From the NCBI GenBank assembly GCA_014155875.1, contig JACEFZ010001371.1, positions 1-64,000 of the forward strand: a stretch of DNA of 64,000 nt, in the 5' to 3' direction. Shown piece by piece: positions 1 through 10,496 of this stretch. Position 1 is the first letter of the stretch, and every line of letters begins with the position of its first letter. The position numbers were made by a program, and so were the translations under genes. The notes below the pieces were generated by a model. The model was not told where the DNA came from and ran no database searches. It saw only the letters and a list, made by a program, of their open reading frames with translations. Source of the DNA: Cepaea nemoralis. Its lineage: Eukaryota > Mollusca > Gastropoda > Stylommatophora > Helicidae.

Positions 1-59
1 TCTTTTCTAATAATGGCTCAAGTGTCAGTATATACAGAAGTGATGATAATGGACATCCT

Positions 60-715
60 TGTTTTACAGATCTTGCCAGCCTATAGCTATCAGTCAGTGA
101 ATGGTTCACTAAGACTTTGCTTCCAGGGTTTTATACACAATCTGTATCCACTTTCTGTAGTACTGTCCTATATTGCAGTTTTCTAGGGTGTTGTGCAAAT
201 AGGAGTGTGCGATTCTGTTAAAGGTCTTCTCTTGATCCAAAGACAAGAGGGAGGATTGACAGTCTTTCTGGTGTGTGTATGTTATAATGTCTCTAATGAG
301 GTGTGTGTGGTTTTGTATATTACTGTGCTGTACACTACTTTGCTGCTTTGAGTGTACCAGTGTTGGTAGAAATTGAGTGATTTTGTGTGTGAGTGATTTA
401 GCCAGAATGTTGTAATCTGTGTTAAGAAATGAAATTGGTCTGTAATTTTTCAGTTATGTCTTGTCTGTCTTTGCATTGTGTATTAGTGTTATATAAGACA
501 TGTTGCAACTATCAGGGAGTTCTTGTTTTTCAAAGGCTTCTTGATAGACTTTTAGAAGAATATTACCTACGATAGGAAAGAATTGTTGACAGAATTCTAC
601 TGTTAGTCCGTCTGGTCCTGATGTCTTGTTTTTGTTCATTTTACTAAATGCATGTGTTATGTTTTCTAGTGTCAATTGTGTCTCCAATATAATGATCATA
701 GATACTACACTTTGG
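60..715 (-). pseudogene. L1/Tx1-like LINE reverse transcriptase fragment
   Basis: Read on the minus strand, this stretch encodes the fingers and palm part of a non-LTR retrotransposon reverse transcriptase. An open segment at 454-699 carries the conserved NKTSGPDGL block followed by a LPDSCNMSYITLI-like region. Beyond a stop, the same reading direction continues with NYRPISFLNTDYNILAK and then, after a frame change, SLDQEKTFNRI, which corresponds to the usual SLDQEKAFDRV palm motif. That wording is typical of the L1/Tx1 group and differs from the other LINEs in this window. Stops and frame changes show it is dead. The catalytic YADD part, if it exists, lies beyond the left window edge or is lost. 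It would have copied LINE RNA into DNA at a nicked target. Confidence 0.75.
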
Positions 716-997
716 TCTTATAGTAAGAACAACGGTAATGACTTTTTGACAAATGGATTTGACTTTCATACACAAAATGTGACCAACTCTTGAAAATGTA
801 AATGTTATTACTTTTTATTGATCCAATTTCAACTTTATGTAATGGAATAACAAATGAGCTGATAATAACAAGCGAGAGTTAGTATTTAATGTAACAAATG
901 AATGTATATAGGTACCATCAGAATCTAAATTATGTAACAGGGTTTGTATATAAGATGTTTGTGCAGTTGTTTCCCTCACTTGCTTGTTATTTGGAAG

Positions 998-2085
998 TTG
1001 TGTCACGCAGTCGCTTGTGTTATCTCAGTTGTGTCCCTCAGTCGCTAGTGTTATCTCAGTTGTGTCCCTCAGTCGCTAGTGTTATCTCAGTTGTGTCCCT
1101 CAGTCGCTAGTGTTATCTCAGTTGTGTCCCTCAGTCGCTTGTGTTATCTCAGTTGTGTCCCTCAGTCGCTAGTGTTATCTCAGTTGTGTCCCTCAGTCGC
1201 TTGTGTTATCTCAGTTGTGTCCCTCAGTCGCTTGTGTTATCTCAGTTGTGTCACTCAGTCGCTAGTGTTATCTCAGTTGTGTCCCTCAGTCGCTTAGTGT
1301 TATCTCAGTTGTGTCCCTCAGTCGCTTGTGTTATCTCAGTTGTGTCCCTCAGTCGCTTGTGTTATCTCAGTTGTGTCCCTCAGTCGCTTGTGTTATCTCA
1401 GTTGTGTCCCTCAGTCGCTTGTGTTATCTCAGTTGTGTCCCTCAGTCGCTTGTGTTATCTCAGTTGTGTCCCTCAGTCGCTTGTGTTATCTCAGTTGTGT
1501 CCCTCAGTCGCTAGTGTTATCTCAGTTGTGTCACTCAGTCGCTTGTGTTATCTCAGTTGTGTCCCTCAGTCGCTTGTGTTATCTCAGTTGTGTCACTCAG
1601 TCGCTTGTGTTATCTCAGTTGTGTCACTCAGTCGCTTGTGTTATCTCAGTTGTGTCCCTCAGTCGCTTGTGTTATCTCAGTTGTGTCACTCAGTCGCTTG
1701 TGTTATCTCAGTTGTGTCACTCAGTCGCTAGTGTTATCTCAGTTGTGTCCCTCAGTCGCTTGTGTTATCTCAGTTGTGTCACTCAGTCGCTAGTGTTATC
1801 TCAGTTGTGTCACTCAGTCGCTTGTGTTATCTCAGTTGTGTCCCTCAGTCGCTTGTGTTATCTCAGTTGTGTCCCTCAGTCGCTTAGTGTTATCTCAGTT
1901 GTGTCCCTCAGTCGCTTGTGTTATCTCAGTTGTGTCCCTCAGTCGCTTGTGTTATCTCAGTTGTGTCACTCAGTCGCTTGTGTTATCTCAGTTGTGTCCC
2001 TCAGTCGCTTGTGTTATCTCAGTTGTCTCCCTCGGTCATTTGTGTTATCGCAGTTTTCTCCCTTAGTCGCTTGTGTCATCTGAGT
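998..2085. repeat. 31-bp tandem satellite (about 34 copies)
   Basis: A head-to-tail minisatellite with a 31-bp unit that reads on plus GTGTTATCTCAGTTGTGTCC followed by CTCAGTCGCTT. Two linked variant positions recur: GCTT or GCTA at the unit end, and TCCCTC or TCACTC in the middle. One-base insertions make a few 32-bp units, near 1,295 and 1,885. Because 31 leaves remainder 1 on division by 3, the three plus frames read through one another and long open frames appear without selection. The last two or three units (2,030-2,085) are diverged and lead into the related 32-bp block. Confidence 0.95.
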
Positions 2086-2545
2086 TGTTTCCCCCCGTCT
2101 CATGTGTTGTCTCTTTTGTTCTCTGTCAGTGGAAGATGTTATCACAATTGCTCTCAGTCAGTCGCTTGTGTTATCACAATTGTTCGCAGTCAGTCGAAGA
2201 TGTTATCACAATTGTTCTCAGTCAGTCGCTTGTGTTATCACAATTGTTCTCTGTCAGTCGCTTGTGTTATCACAATTGTTCTCGGTCAGTCGCTTGTGTT
2301 ATCACAATTGTTCTCAGTCAGTCGCTTGTGTTATCACAATTGTTCTCAGTCAGTCGCTTGTGTTATCTCAATTGTTCTCAGTCAGTCGCTTGTGTTATCA
2401 CAATTGTTCTCAGTCAGTCGCTTGTGTTATCACAATTGTTCTCAGTCAGTCGCTTGTGTTATCTCAATTGTTCTCAGTCAGTCGCTTGTGTTATCACAAT
2501 TGTTCTCGGTCAGTAGCTGCTGTTATCTCAGTTGTCTCCCTCAGC
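2086..2545. repeat. 32-bp tandem satellite derived from the 31-bp family
   Basis: About twelve copies of a 32-bp unit reading GTGTTATCACAATTGTTCTC followed by AGTCAGTCGCTT. It shares GTGTTATC at one end and CAGTCGCTT at the other with the 31-bp unit next to it, while the middle is replaced. This block therefore looks like a local derivative that was amplified separately. The final unit (about 2,510-2,560) drifts back towards the CTCAGTTGTCTCCCTCAG wording of the 31-bp family. Confidence 0.9.
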
Positions 2546-3404
2546 TGCCTGTAGTACTGCAGTTACAGACATAATTGCTAGGAGCATTCTCCAGCGGGTA
2601 CCTGTAACACATATAGAACAACTTAGAACAACTTCACTTTCTTTGCAGACAACACTCCATTAATTTATATAAAACATGAATTGCGTATGACCACTAACTA
2701 TGATAATCTAGTGACTGGCGATCTACAAGGACAGCTGACATAAACTCTGGTCAGTTATTACTGTCTGACAGCACATTTAGTCGGCGCTACGACTTAGAGG
2801 GTAGTGACACGCGCAGTGTCATTTCCCGCCATGCCGAGTCTAAGGTTTACCATCAACAGCCGGAGATTTAGAAACAGACCGCTTTGCATTGACTGTGATG
2901 TTATGGAGCCGTTCAGAGAGTCATGGCAAATTCTGAACCAACATCGTCTAGTAAATGACAAAAAGTCAATAAGTGGTGAGGTTGATGCCACGTCCTGTTA
3001 CAATCTGAGCAAATTGTTTCAGAAATAAATCTATATTATTTTGTATTGTTCTAATAGCAACTTTTTATGAAAGCATAACACATGATCTGGCAATTAAAAG
3101 CCAATGTTATTATTTAATTTCACACGTGCATTTATATCTGCAGCTGAAGTTAGTTACCTGTCCTTTACATGATGTCGCAATCTACCCCATCATTGTTTGA
3201 GTGTTTGCGATTGCCAATGATATGTTCAGCAGGGTGCCACTGGTTTATGAATGACCAACATGAATACTATAGTTAAAAAAAATCAACATCGCTTACAGGT
3301 GAGTGCGTCATTGAAGGTCGTCAGGATGTGTCATGTGTCCGAGATCAATCAATCAGTCCATCATTCAGGTGCCGTATCCACAATGAAAGATGGTTGCAAT
3401 CCAC
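2546..3404. other. Unassigned spacer between satellites
   Basis: No recognisable gene, transposon protein or tandem repeat is visible here. Short open frames exist on both strands around 2,794-3,028, but they overlap each other and resemble no family I know. The 3,050-3,140 part is AT-rich and weakly resembles 790-900 upstream of the 31-bp array, so both may be relics of one old dispersed repeat. That resemblance is loose. Confidence 0.5.
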
Positions 3405-6400
3405 CTGAATCCACAACTATGTCATCATTAGCAGGTCTATCATACAGATGAACTCACAACTATGTCATCATTAGCTGGTCTATCATACACTGGAACTCAC
3501 AACTATGTCATCATTAGCTGAACTGTCACACACTGGAACCCACAACTATGTCATCATTAGCTGGCCTGTCACACACTGGAACCCACAACTATGTCATCAT
3601 TAGCTGGACTGTCACACACTGGAACCCACAACTATGTCATCATTAGCTGTCCTGTCACACACTGGAACTCACAACTATGTCATCATTAGCTGAACTGTCA
3701 CACACTGGAACTCACAACTATGTCATCATTAGCTGGTCTATCATACACATGAACCCACAACTATGTCATCATTAGCTGAACTGTCACACACTGGAACCCA
3801 CAACTATGTCATCATTAGCTGGTCTATCATACACATGAACCCACAACTATGTCATCATTAGCTGAACTGTCACACACTGGAACTCACAACTATGTCATCA
3901 TTAGCTGAACTGTCACACACTGGAACCCACAACTATGTCATCATTAGCTGAACTGTCACACACTGGAACTCACAACTATGTCATCATTAGCTGAACTGTC
4001 ACACACTGGAACTCACAACTATGTCATCATTAGCTGAACTGTCACACACTGGAACCCACAACTATGTCATCATTAGCTGAACTGTCACACACTGGAACTC
4101 ACAACTATGTCATCATTAGCTGAACTGTCACACACTGGAACCCACAACTATGTCATCATTAGCTGAACTGTCACACACTGGAACCCACAACTATGTCATC
4201 ATTAGCTGAACTGTCACACACTGGAACTCACAACTATGTCATCATTAGCTGAACTGTCACACACTGGAACCCACAACTATGTCATCATTAGCTGAACTGT
4301 CACACACTGGAACACACAACTATGTCATCATTAGCTGTCCTGTCACACACTGGAACCCACAACTATGTCATCATTAGCTGAACTGTCACACACTGGAACC
4401 CACAACTATGTCATCATTAGCTGAACTGTCACACACTGGAACCCACAACTATGTCATCATTAGCTGAACTGTCACACACTGGAACCCACAACTATGTCAT
4501 CATTAGCTGAACTGTCACACACTGGAACCCACAACTATGTCATCATTAGCTGAACTGTCATACACTGGAACCACAACTATGTCATCATTAGCTGAACTGT
4601 CACACACTGGAACTCACAACTATGTCATCATTAGCTGGCTTGTCATACACTGGAACCCACAACTATGTCATCATTAGCTGAACTGTCACACACTGGAACC
4701 CACAACTATGTCATCATTAGCTGAACTGTCACACACTGGAACTCACAACTATGTCATCATTAGCTGAACTGTCACACACTGGAACCCACAACTATGTCAT
4801 CATTAGCTGAACTGTCACACACTGGAACCCACAACTATGTCATCATTAGCTGGCCTGTCACACACTGGAACTCACAACTATGTCATCATTAGCTGAACTG
4901 TCACACACTGGAACTCACAACTATGTCATCATTAGCTGAACTGTCACACACTGGAACCCACAACTATGTCATCATTAGCTGAACTGTCACACACTGGAAC
5001 TCACAACTATGTCATCATTAGCTGGCCTGTCACACACTGGAACACACAACTATGTCATCATTAGCTGAACTGTCACACACTGGAACCCACAACTATGTCA
5101 TCATTAGCTGGCCTGTCACACACTGGAACCCACAACTATGTCATCATTAGCTGAACTGTCACACACTGGAACCCACAACTATGTCATCATTAGCTGAACT
5201 GTCACACACTGGAACCCACAACTATGTCATCATTAGCTGAACTGTCACACACTGGAACCCACAACTATGTCATCATTAGCTGAACTGTCACACACTGGAA
5301 CCCACAACTATGTCATCATTAGCTGACTGTCACACACTGGAACCCACAACTATGTCATCATTAGCTGAACTGGCACACACTGGAACCCACAACTATGTCA
5401 TCATTAGCTGGCCTGTCACACACTGGAACCCACAACTATGTCATCATTAGCTGACTGTCACACACTGGAACCCACAACTATGTCATCATTAGCTGAACTG
5501 TCACACACTGGAACCCACAACTATGTCATCATTAGCTGGACTGTCACACACTGGAACCCACAACTATGTCATCATTAGCTGGCCTGTCACACACTGGAAC
5601 CCACAACTATGTCATCATTAGCTGAACTGTCACACACTGGAACCCACAACTATGTCATCATTAGCTGGACTGTCACACACTGGAACCCACAACTATGTCA
5701 TCATTAGCTGAACTGTCACACACTGGAACCCACAACTATGTCATCATTAGCTGAACTGTCACACACTGGAACCCACAACTATGTCATCATTAGCTGAACT
5801 GTCACACACTGGAACCCACAACTATGTCATCATTAGCTGAACTGTCACACACTGGAACTCACAACTATGTCATCATTAGCTGAACTGTCACACACTGGAA
5901 CTCACAACTATGTCATCATTAGCTGGCCTGTCACACACTGGAACTCACAACTATGTCATCATTAGCTGAACTGTCACACACTGGAACCCACAACTATGTC
6001 ATCATTAGCTGGCCTGTCACACACTGGAACCCACAACTATGTCATCATTAGCTGGCCTGTCACACACTGGAACCCACAACTATGTCATCATTAGCTGGAC
6101 TGTCACACACTGGAACCCACAACTATGTCATCATTAGCTGAACTGTCACACACTGGAACCCACAACTATGTCATCATTAGCTGAACTGTCACACACTGGA
6201 ACCCACAACTATGTCATCATTAGCTGAACTGTCACACACTGGAACCCACAACTATGTCATCATTAGCTGGCCTGTCACACACTGGAACCCACAACTATGT
6301 CATCATTAGCTGAACTGTCACACACTGGAACCCACAACTATGTCATCATTAGCTGAACTGTCACACACTGGAACCCACAACTATGTCATCATTAGCTGGC

Positions 6401-7376
6401 CTGTCACACACTGGAACCCACAACTATGTCATCATTAGCTGAACTGTCACACACTGGAACCCACAACTATGTCATCATTAGCTGGCCTGTCACACACTGG
6501 AACCCACAACTATGTCATCATTAGCTGAACTGTCACACACTGGAACACACAACTATGTCATCATTAGCTGAACTGTCACACACTGGAACCCACAACTATG
6601 TCATCATTAGCTGAACTGTCACACACTGGAACCCACAACTATGTCATCATTAGCTGAACTGTCACACACTGGAACCCACAACTATGTCATCATTAGCTGA
6701 ACTGTCACACACTGGAACCCACAACTATGTCATCATTAGCTGAACTGTCACACACTGGAACCCACAACTATGTCATCATTAGCTGAACTGTCACACACTG
6801 GAACCCACAACTATGTCATCATTAGCTGAACTGTCACACACTGGAACCCACAACTATGTCATCATTAGCTGAACTGTCACACACTGGAACCCACAACTAT
6901 GTCATCATTAGCTGGACTGTCACACACTGGAACCCACAACTATGTCATCATTAGCTGAACTGTCACACACTGGAACCCACAACTATGTCATCATTAGCTG
7001 AACTGTCACACACTGGAACCCACAACTATGTCATCATTAGCTGAACTGTCACACACTGGAACCCACAACTATGTCATCATTAGCTGAACTGTCACACACT
7101 GGAACCCACAACTATGTCATCATTAGCTGGCCTGTCACACACTGGAACCCACAACTATGTCATCATTAGCTGAACTGTCACACACTGGAACCCACAACTA
7201 TGTCATCATTAGCTGAACTGTCACACACTGGAACCCACAACTATGTCATCATTAGCTGAACTGTCACACACTGGAACCCACAACTATGTCATCATTAGCT
7301 GGACTGTCACACACTGGAACCCACAACTATGTCATCATTAGCTGGTCTATCATACACATGAACCCACAACTATGGA
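3405..7376. repeat. 43-bp tandem satellite (about 92 copies)
   Basis: A long, homogeneous head-to-tail array whose 43-bp unit reads on plus CTGAACTGTCACACACTGGA, then ACCCACAACTATGTCATCAT, then TAG. Common variants are CTGGCC, CTGGAC or CTGTCC at the start, ACCCAC or ACTCAC, and a rarer CTGGTCTATCATACACATGAAC form. The rare form is concentrated at both ends of the array (about 3,430-3,850 and 7,340-7,375), as expected when a core is homogenised by unequal exchange. Two units near 5,320 and 5,450 lack one base. The repeats touch one another, so this is not a CRISPR array. No coding function is supported. Confidence 0.96.
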
Positions 7377-7393
7377 ATGTATATAGAATTTAT

Positions 7394-7453
7394 ATCCAAC
7401 CATTGAAAGGCGTGCGTGGAAGTATCCAACCATTGAAAGGCGTGCGTCGAAGT
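7394..7453. repeat. 30-bp direct duplication
   Basis: Two adjacent copies of a 30-bp unit beginning ATCCAACCATTGAAAGGCGT differ by one base near the end (TGGAAGT against TCGAAGT). They lie just past the last 43-bp satellite unit and have no sequence relation to it. Confidence 0.85.
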
Positions 7454-7529
7454 ACACTTCTTCCTGCAGCCAGGCGATGTAGCCGACTGGTACTTTGCTA
7501 TCTTGACAGACAATAGTTTGTAAAATGGA

Positions 7530-7860
7530 GTTATACCTCTCCGTAGCCCAAAGCCTGTGCTGAATTTAGAAACCGTGTATTGCCCATGCAGCACGATCAC
7601 TCTCTCGGCCTGCCCAGTTTTACAGACGAAAAGTAACACCAATACATCTTGACAAGCTACAGAAGGTGGCGGATCAGCGAAGCAATTTCTAACTGTCCGC
7701 CTGTCGGTTCCATCTTAGACCAGTTGCGGGCAAAGGTTTAGGACCGGTCTGTCCTGCCATGACATTTTGTCTTTGTTGATGTTTTCGCCTACTAGGGTAA
7801 GGCTTGTATCCTCCCAATTGCGCTCGTCCGCCGAAGGCTGGTAACTATTGCTTTCAATGT
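7530..7860. repeat. Dispersed repeat copy 1 (pairs with 60,280-60,625)
   Basis: About 330 bp aligns by eye, in the same orientation, with 60,280-60,625. Shared blocks include CACTCTCTCGGCCTGCC-type wording, CGGATCAGC.AAGCAAT, TAACTGTCCGCCTGTCGG, CTGTCCTGCCATGAC (copy 2 reads CTGCCCTGCCATGAC), and TCCCAATTGCGCTC. No protein family is evident, and ends and target duplications could not be fixed. The 60-kb copy lies beside sequence that matches the 26.7-28.3 kb insertion in reverse complement, so all of these may be parts of one larger element family. Confidence 0.7.
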
Positions 7861-7893
7861 GCATGTTGTCTAGTATGTCCTCTAGTCTACTTC

Positions 7894-8035
7894 TTCCTTC
7901 TACTTCTGTGAGTGTCCAACAATACATGTGTGTGTATGTATGATACAGCCAATAGACATACTTCTCTCTTCTACTTCTGTGAGTGTCCAACAATACATGT
8001 GTGTGTATGTATGATACAGCCAAAGAAGACATACT
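7894..8035. repeat. 71-bp direct duplication containing the exon edge
   Basis: Two copies of a 71-bp unit, each holding TTCTACTTCTGTGAGTGTCC and CAATACATGTGTGTGTATGT, lie head to tail with only a few differences. The right copy ends at the donor side of the candidate exon at 8,035-8,150, so the donor-like ACATAC (plus) is present twice, near 7,958 and 8,029. The duplication would have copied intron sequence and the splice donor if the exon is real. Confidence 0.8.
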
Positions 8036-8150
8036 TCTCTCCCAGGAGATCCAGCACGTACGGGGTCATGGGAGAGTTCTCCGCTGCTCCGGGAGGAACG
8101 ATGACAGTGAATGTGTTACAGCTGAAGGTGCCGTCGTAAGACTCTCGCTG
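8035..8150 (-). CDS. Candidate internal exon of an unrecognised host gene
   Basis: On minus this 116-bp block is preceded by a pyrimidine-rich acceptor ending TTCTGTTACAG and followed by a strong donor, AA then GTATGT. The open frame between them runs without stops and has protein-like composition, including QRESYDGTFSCNTF, TVIVPPGAAENSPMTPYVLD and LLGEK. The exon would enter at a codon start and leave after two bases of a codon. It is more GC-rich than its surroundings. I do not recognise the protein family. What is seen is the open frame and both splice signals; that it is expressed is inference. A transposon-derived fragment is the main alternative. Confidence 0.4.
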
Positions 8151-8278
8151 CTGTAACAGAATTGTAACACAATTGTGACAGAAGTGTAACAGAATTGTAA
8201 TAATATTTTAAAAACGAATCGTATCAGAATTTTCACAGAATTATAACACAATTGTAACAGAATTCTAACAGGGCCTCC
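8151..8278. repeat. Degenerate 10-11-bp TGTAACAGAAT repeat
   Basis: Imperfect short repeats of the type TGTAACAGAAT/TGTAACACAAT fill this stretch, about ten units including diverged ones. They lie immediately upstream (minus sense) of the candidate exon and supply its acceptor pyrimidine tract, so the acceptor could be a chance product of the repeat. Confidence 0.6.
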
Positions 8279-8367
8279 ATGGATCAGCGTGTTGTGTTCT
8301 TGTAGTCATGTTGCATAATCTAAACGTAGCAACGTTATCACATACACACCCAAACACAATAACATAT

Positions 8368-9475
8368 GATTGATTGACTGATTTAGGAATCGACATCACA
8401 ACATTTGGGGCATTCCCATAAGCGCTCCGTCCCCATCCTCAGCAGCCAGCGAAGAGTTGTAATACCAATAGTACCAGTAGCAATCTGATTATATGTCCGT
8501 CTCACCTTTCCTCTGAGCGTTGAGCATCGGCCAGATCCCCTCGTCACTCCTCGCTGTCTCTTTCATGCCAGGCCATGGAGATCCATTTGCTCCTCCAAGG
8601 TGTACACGTGCTCCCACAAGGCCGCAACCACATCTGCCTTGTCATGTATCAATACTCCACCAAGTTCTACAGAGCCAGCCAATCTGTCCGCCTGTTCATT
8701 TCCCAGCACACCGGCATGCTCCGGAGAAAAGATCCAGCATGCTTTCTGAGTCAGTTATATCACGATGTGCGTGTGTGTCGTATTCTCCATCCAGCGGAGA
8801 GCCGCAGTGAATGTCTCTACCTCCATTCTTAAGCTGGATGTTGTGGTATCATATGCCAGGCTCTCCTGCACCAAACGTCGACCATTAGCTTTGGCTATGA
8901 ACCCCCATCCACTTCTCTCACCGAATCATCTGTGTATATAATCACATCACCCGGGCGAGCATTATCCTGAATTAGATGCTGGATTTCCACTTCCGTGGCC
9001 CCTGCTGGCCACTCCTGCATTCCCGACACTCCCGGCTCAATGTGATTATAACTCTGCACAAGTCTGACTGCTCCGCTGGCACTCTGACTCATTCCTCTCC
9101 TCGCCTAATGTTCTCTAAGGGGCACACCTGTCTGATCGTATCCTCCGCCTGAGCCATCCATGATTTCCCTCTTATCAGTCGCTGACCCTTATCTGCGTCT
9201 TGCGCCTCATGCAACGGTTGATCTGTGTCTGCAGCTACTCTGAGGTATGCCTTCGCCTGCATCACCTTGAGCCTACCAGCAACAGTCGGCAGACCAAGGA
9301 TGTAACGCAAACACACTACTGTGGTGTCTCTGGTGCATCCCAGAATGACCCACATAGCTTCGTTCTGTATGCGCTCTAACTTCACCAGCTGACTCTTTGA
9401 GACAGTGAGCAGTCCTAATCCATAATCAATTACTGAGAGGATCAGGTCAAGTGCTGGTATAGTGTGAAAAGTATT
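8368..9475 (-). pseudogene. RNase H-bearing LINE, RT C-terminus to 3' tail (copy 1)
   Basis: On minus, the 9,475 side encodes the end of a reverse transcriptase (SVIDYGLGLL, then KLERIQNEAMWVILGCTRDT and RYILGLPTVAGRLKV). After a frameshift near 9,090 comes an RNase H domain start (VIIYTDDSV, with the usual YTDGSV catalytic Asp kept), then RMEVETFTAALRWMENT. Near 8,735-8,742 roughly 75 bp are missing compared with the copy at 63.5 kb, removing the second RNase H Asp region. The reading ends in a zinc-knuckle-like CPNCC stretch and a tail of ATCA/AATC repeats at 8,368-8,385. RNase H in such elements degrades the RNA of the RNA-DNA hybrid. The copy is 5'-truncated and dead. Confidence 0.85.
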
Positions 9476-9552
9476 GCCATCTCACTTCTTGGTGTGTTTG
9501 TAATTAGATGTGATGACTAGAGGACATCTTGTGACATGTGTGGTGACTGAAA

Positions 9553-9556
<4 letters not shown>

Positions 9557-9641
<85 letters not shown>
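9557..9641. repeat. (CT)n microsatellite
   Basis: An uninterrupted dinucleotide tract of about 40 CT units lies immediately before the GT-rich 3' part of CR1-A copy C. The same CT-then-GT-rich arrangement recurs at 10,193-10,272. Confidence 0.95.
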
Positions 9642-9642
<1 letters not shown>

Positions 9643-10194
9643 AGTGTGTGTAGGTTAGGAAATGGTTGGGGATGTTTGTATGGGTGGGCTCGGGATCTGT
9701 GAGTGGGCTGGGGGAGATGGGAGATTATGTGCGTGGGTGCGGAATTTGTGTGTGGGTAGGTGCGGGGAGATGTGTGTGTGCGTGGGGGATGTGTATTTGG
9801 CTGGGTGGTTGTAGGTTTGTGGGTGGAGGAGGAAATGTGGGTGGGTGATTGTTGGTGGGTAATGGGACGGGTGGAGGATATGTGAGTGGGTGGGGAGATG
9901 TGTGTAGGTGGGTGGATGTGTGTGGGTTGGGAAATGTATGTGTGCTTAGGGTGTGGGTGGGGACATGTGTAGGTGTGGGGATGTATGTGTGTCTGGGTTG
10001 TGTGTGTGGGTGGGTGGTGGACGTGTCTCATATCATGGTAATATGCACTGTTTATGTTTACAAAATTCATTTAACAATGTTTTTTCCTATGCACTATTGA
10101 TGAACGAAAGATGAGTGATTGGAAGGGCCGAATGTAAGACGGGCCTGCGTGCCCAATTTGTTATCCTTTGAAAATAAAGTCCGTTCGTTCGTTC
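9642..10194 (+). mobile_element. CR1-A LINE 3' end, copy C (5'-truncated)
   Basis: This stretch parallels about 15,655-16,318: a C-poor GT-rich section with shared wording (GGGATCTGTGAGTGGGCTGG, GGGAGATTATGTG), then CTCATA.CATGGTAATATGCA, then the conserved 3' core GAAGGGCCGAATGTAAGACG followed by GGCCTGCGTGCCC. It ends with a polyadenylation signal AATAAA at 10,173-10,178 and a GTTC tail. No coding part remains. It is the first of three same-strand copies in a row. Confidence 0.8.
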
Positions 10195-10392
10195 TCTCTC
10201 TCTCTCTCTCTCTCTCCCTCTGTGATTGCGTGTAGGTTAGAGGATGGTGGGGCATGTTTGTATGGGTGGACTCTCTCTCTCTCGCTCCCTCTCTCTGTCT
10301 CTCTCTCCCTCTCCCTCTCTCTCCCCCCCCCCTCTCTCTCTCTCTGTCTCTCTCTCCCTCTCTCTGTCTCTCTCTCTCCCCCTCTCTCTCTC
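10193..10392. repeat. CT-rich tracts flanking a short GT-rich copy
   Basis: Two polypyrimidine blocks (10,193-10,219 and 10,272-10,392, the second with C8 inside) sandwich about 50 bp at 10,220-10,271. That 50-bp piece repeats the start of the GT-rich section also seen at 9,643 and 15,655 (GTGTAGGTTAG.GGATGGTG). The purine/pyrimidine strand bias is extreme and the length is probably unstable. Confidence 0.85.
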
Positions 10393-10393
10393 A

Positions 10394-10496
10394 TGTTAAT
10401 TAACATCGACAAAACCAAATCCATGCTAATAACGACCAGACAAAAACTACAGACGCTAGCCATAACTGGGACACCGCTCGAGCTCCACGTGGACAC
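10394..10496 (+). pseudogene. CR1-A ORF2 RT fragment, part 1 of copy A
   Basis: The plus reading INIDKTKSMLITTRQ matches INITKTKSMLLTTRQ in copy B at about 19,835-19,875, just after the catalytic FADD block. The stretch ends in the 13-bp TCCACGTGGACAC that is repeated on the far side of the RTE-like insertion. Confidence 0.85.

Noticed and set aside
1079..2574. Cys/Ser-rich plus frames of up to 251 codons
   Set aside because: They come from the 31/32-bp satellite, cycling through all three frames.
2794..3028. A small gene on either strand
   Set aside because: Both strands are open over the same bases, with no homology and no splice or start context.
3405..7376. Regular direct repeats that could suggest a CRISPR array
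   Set aside because: The 43-bp units touch each other without unique spacers, and the context is animal DNA with no cas genes.
7440..7515. A plus-strand exon reading PGDVADWYFAILTDNSL after a CTTCTTCCTGCAG acceptor
   Set aside because: Only 17 codons before a stop, on the strand opposite to the better candidate exon next to it, with no family recognised.
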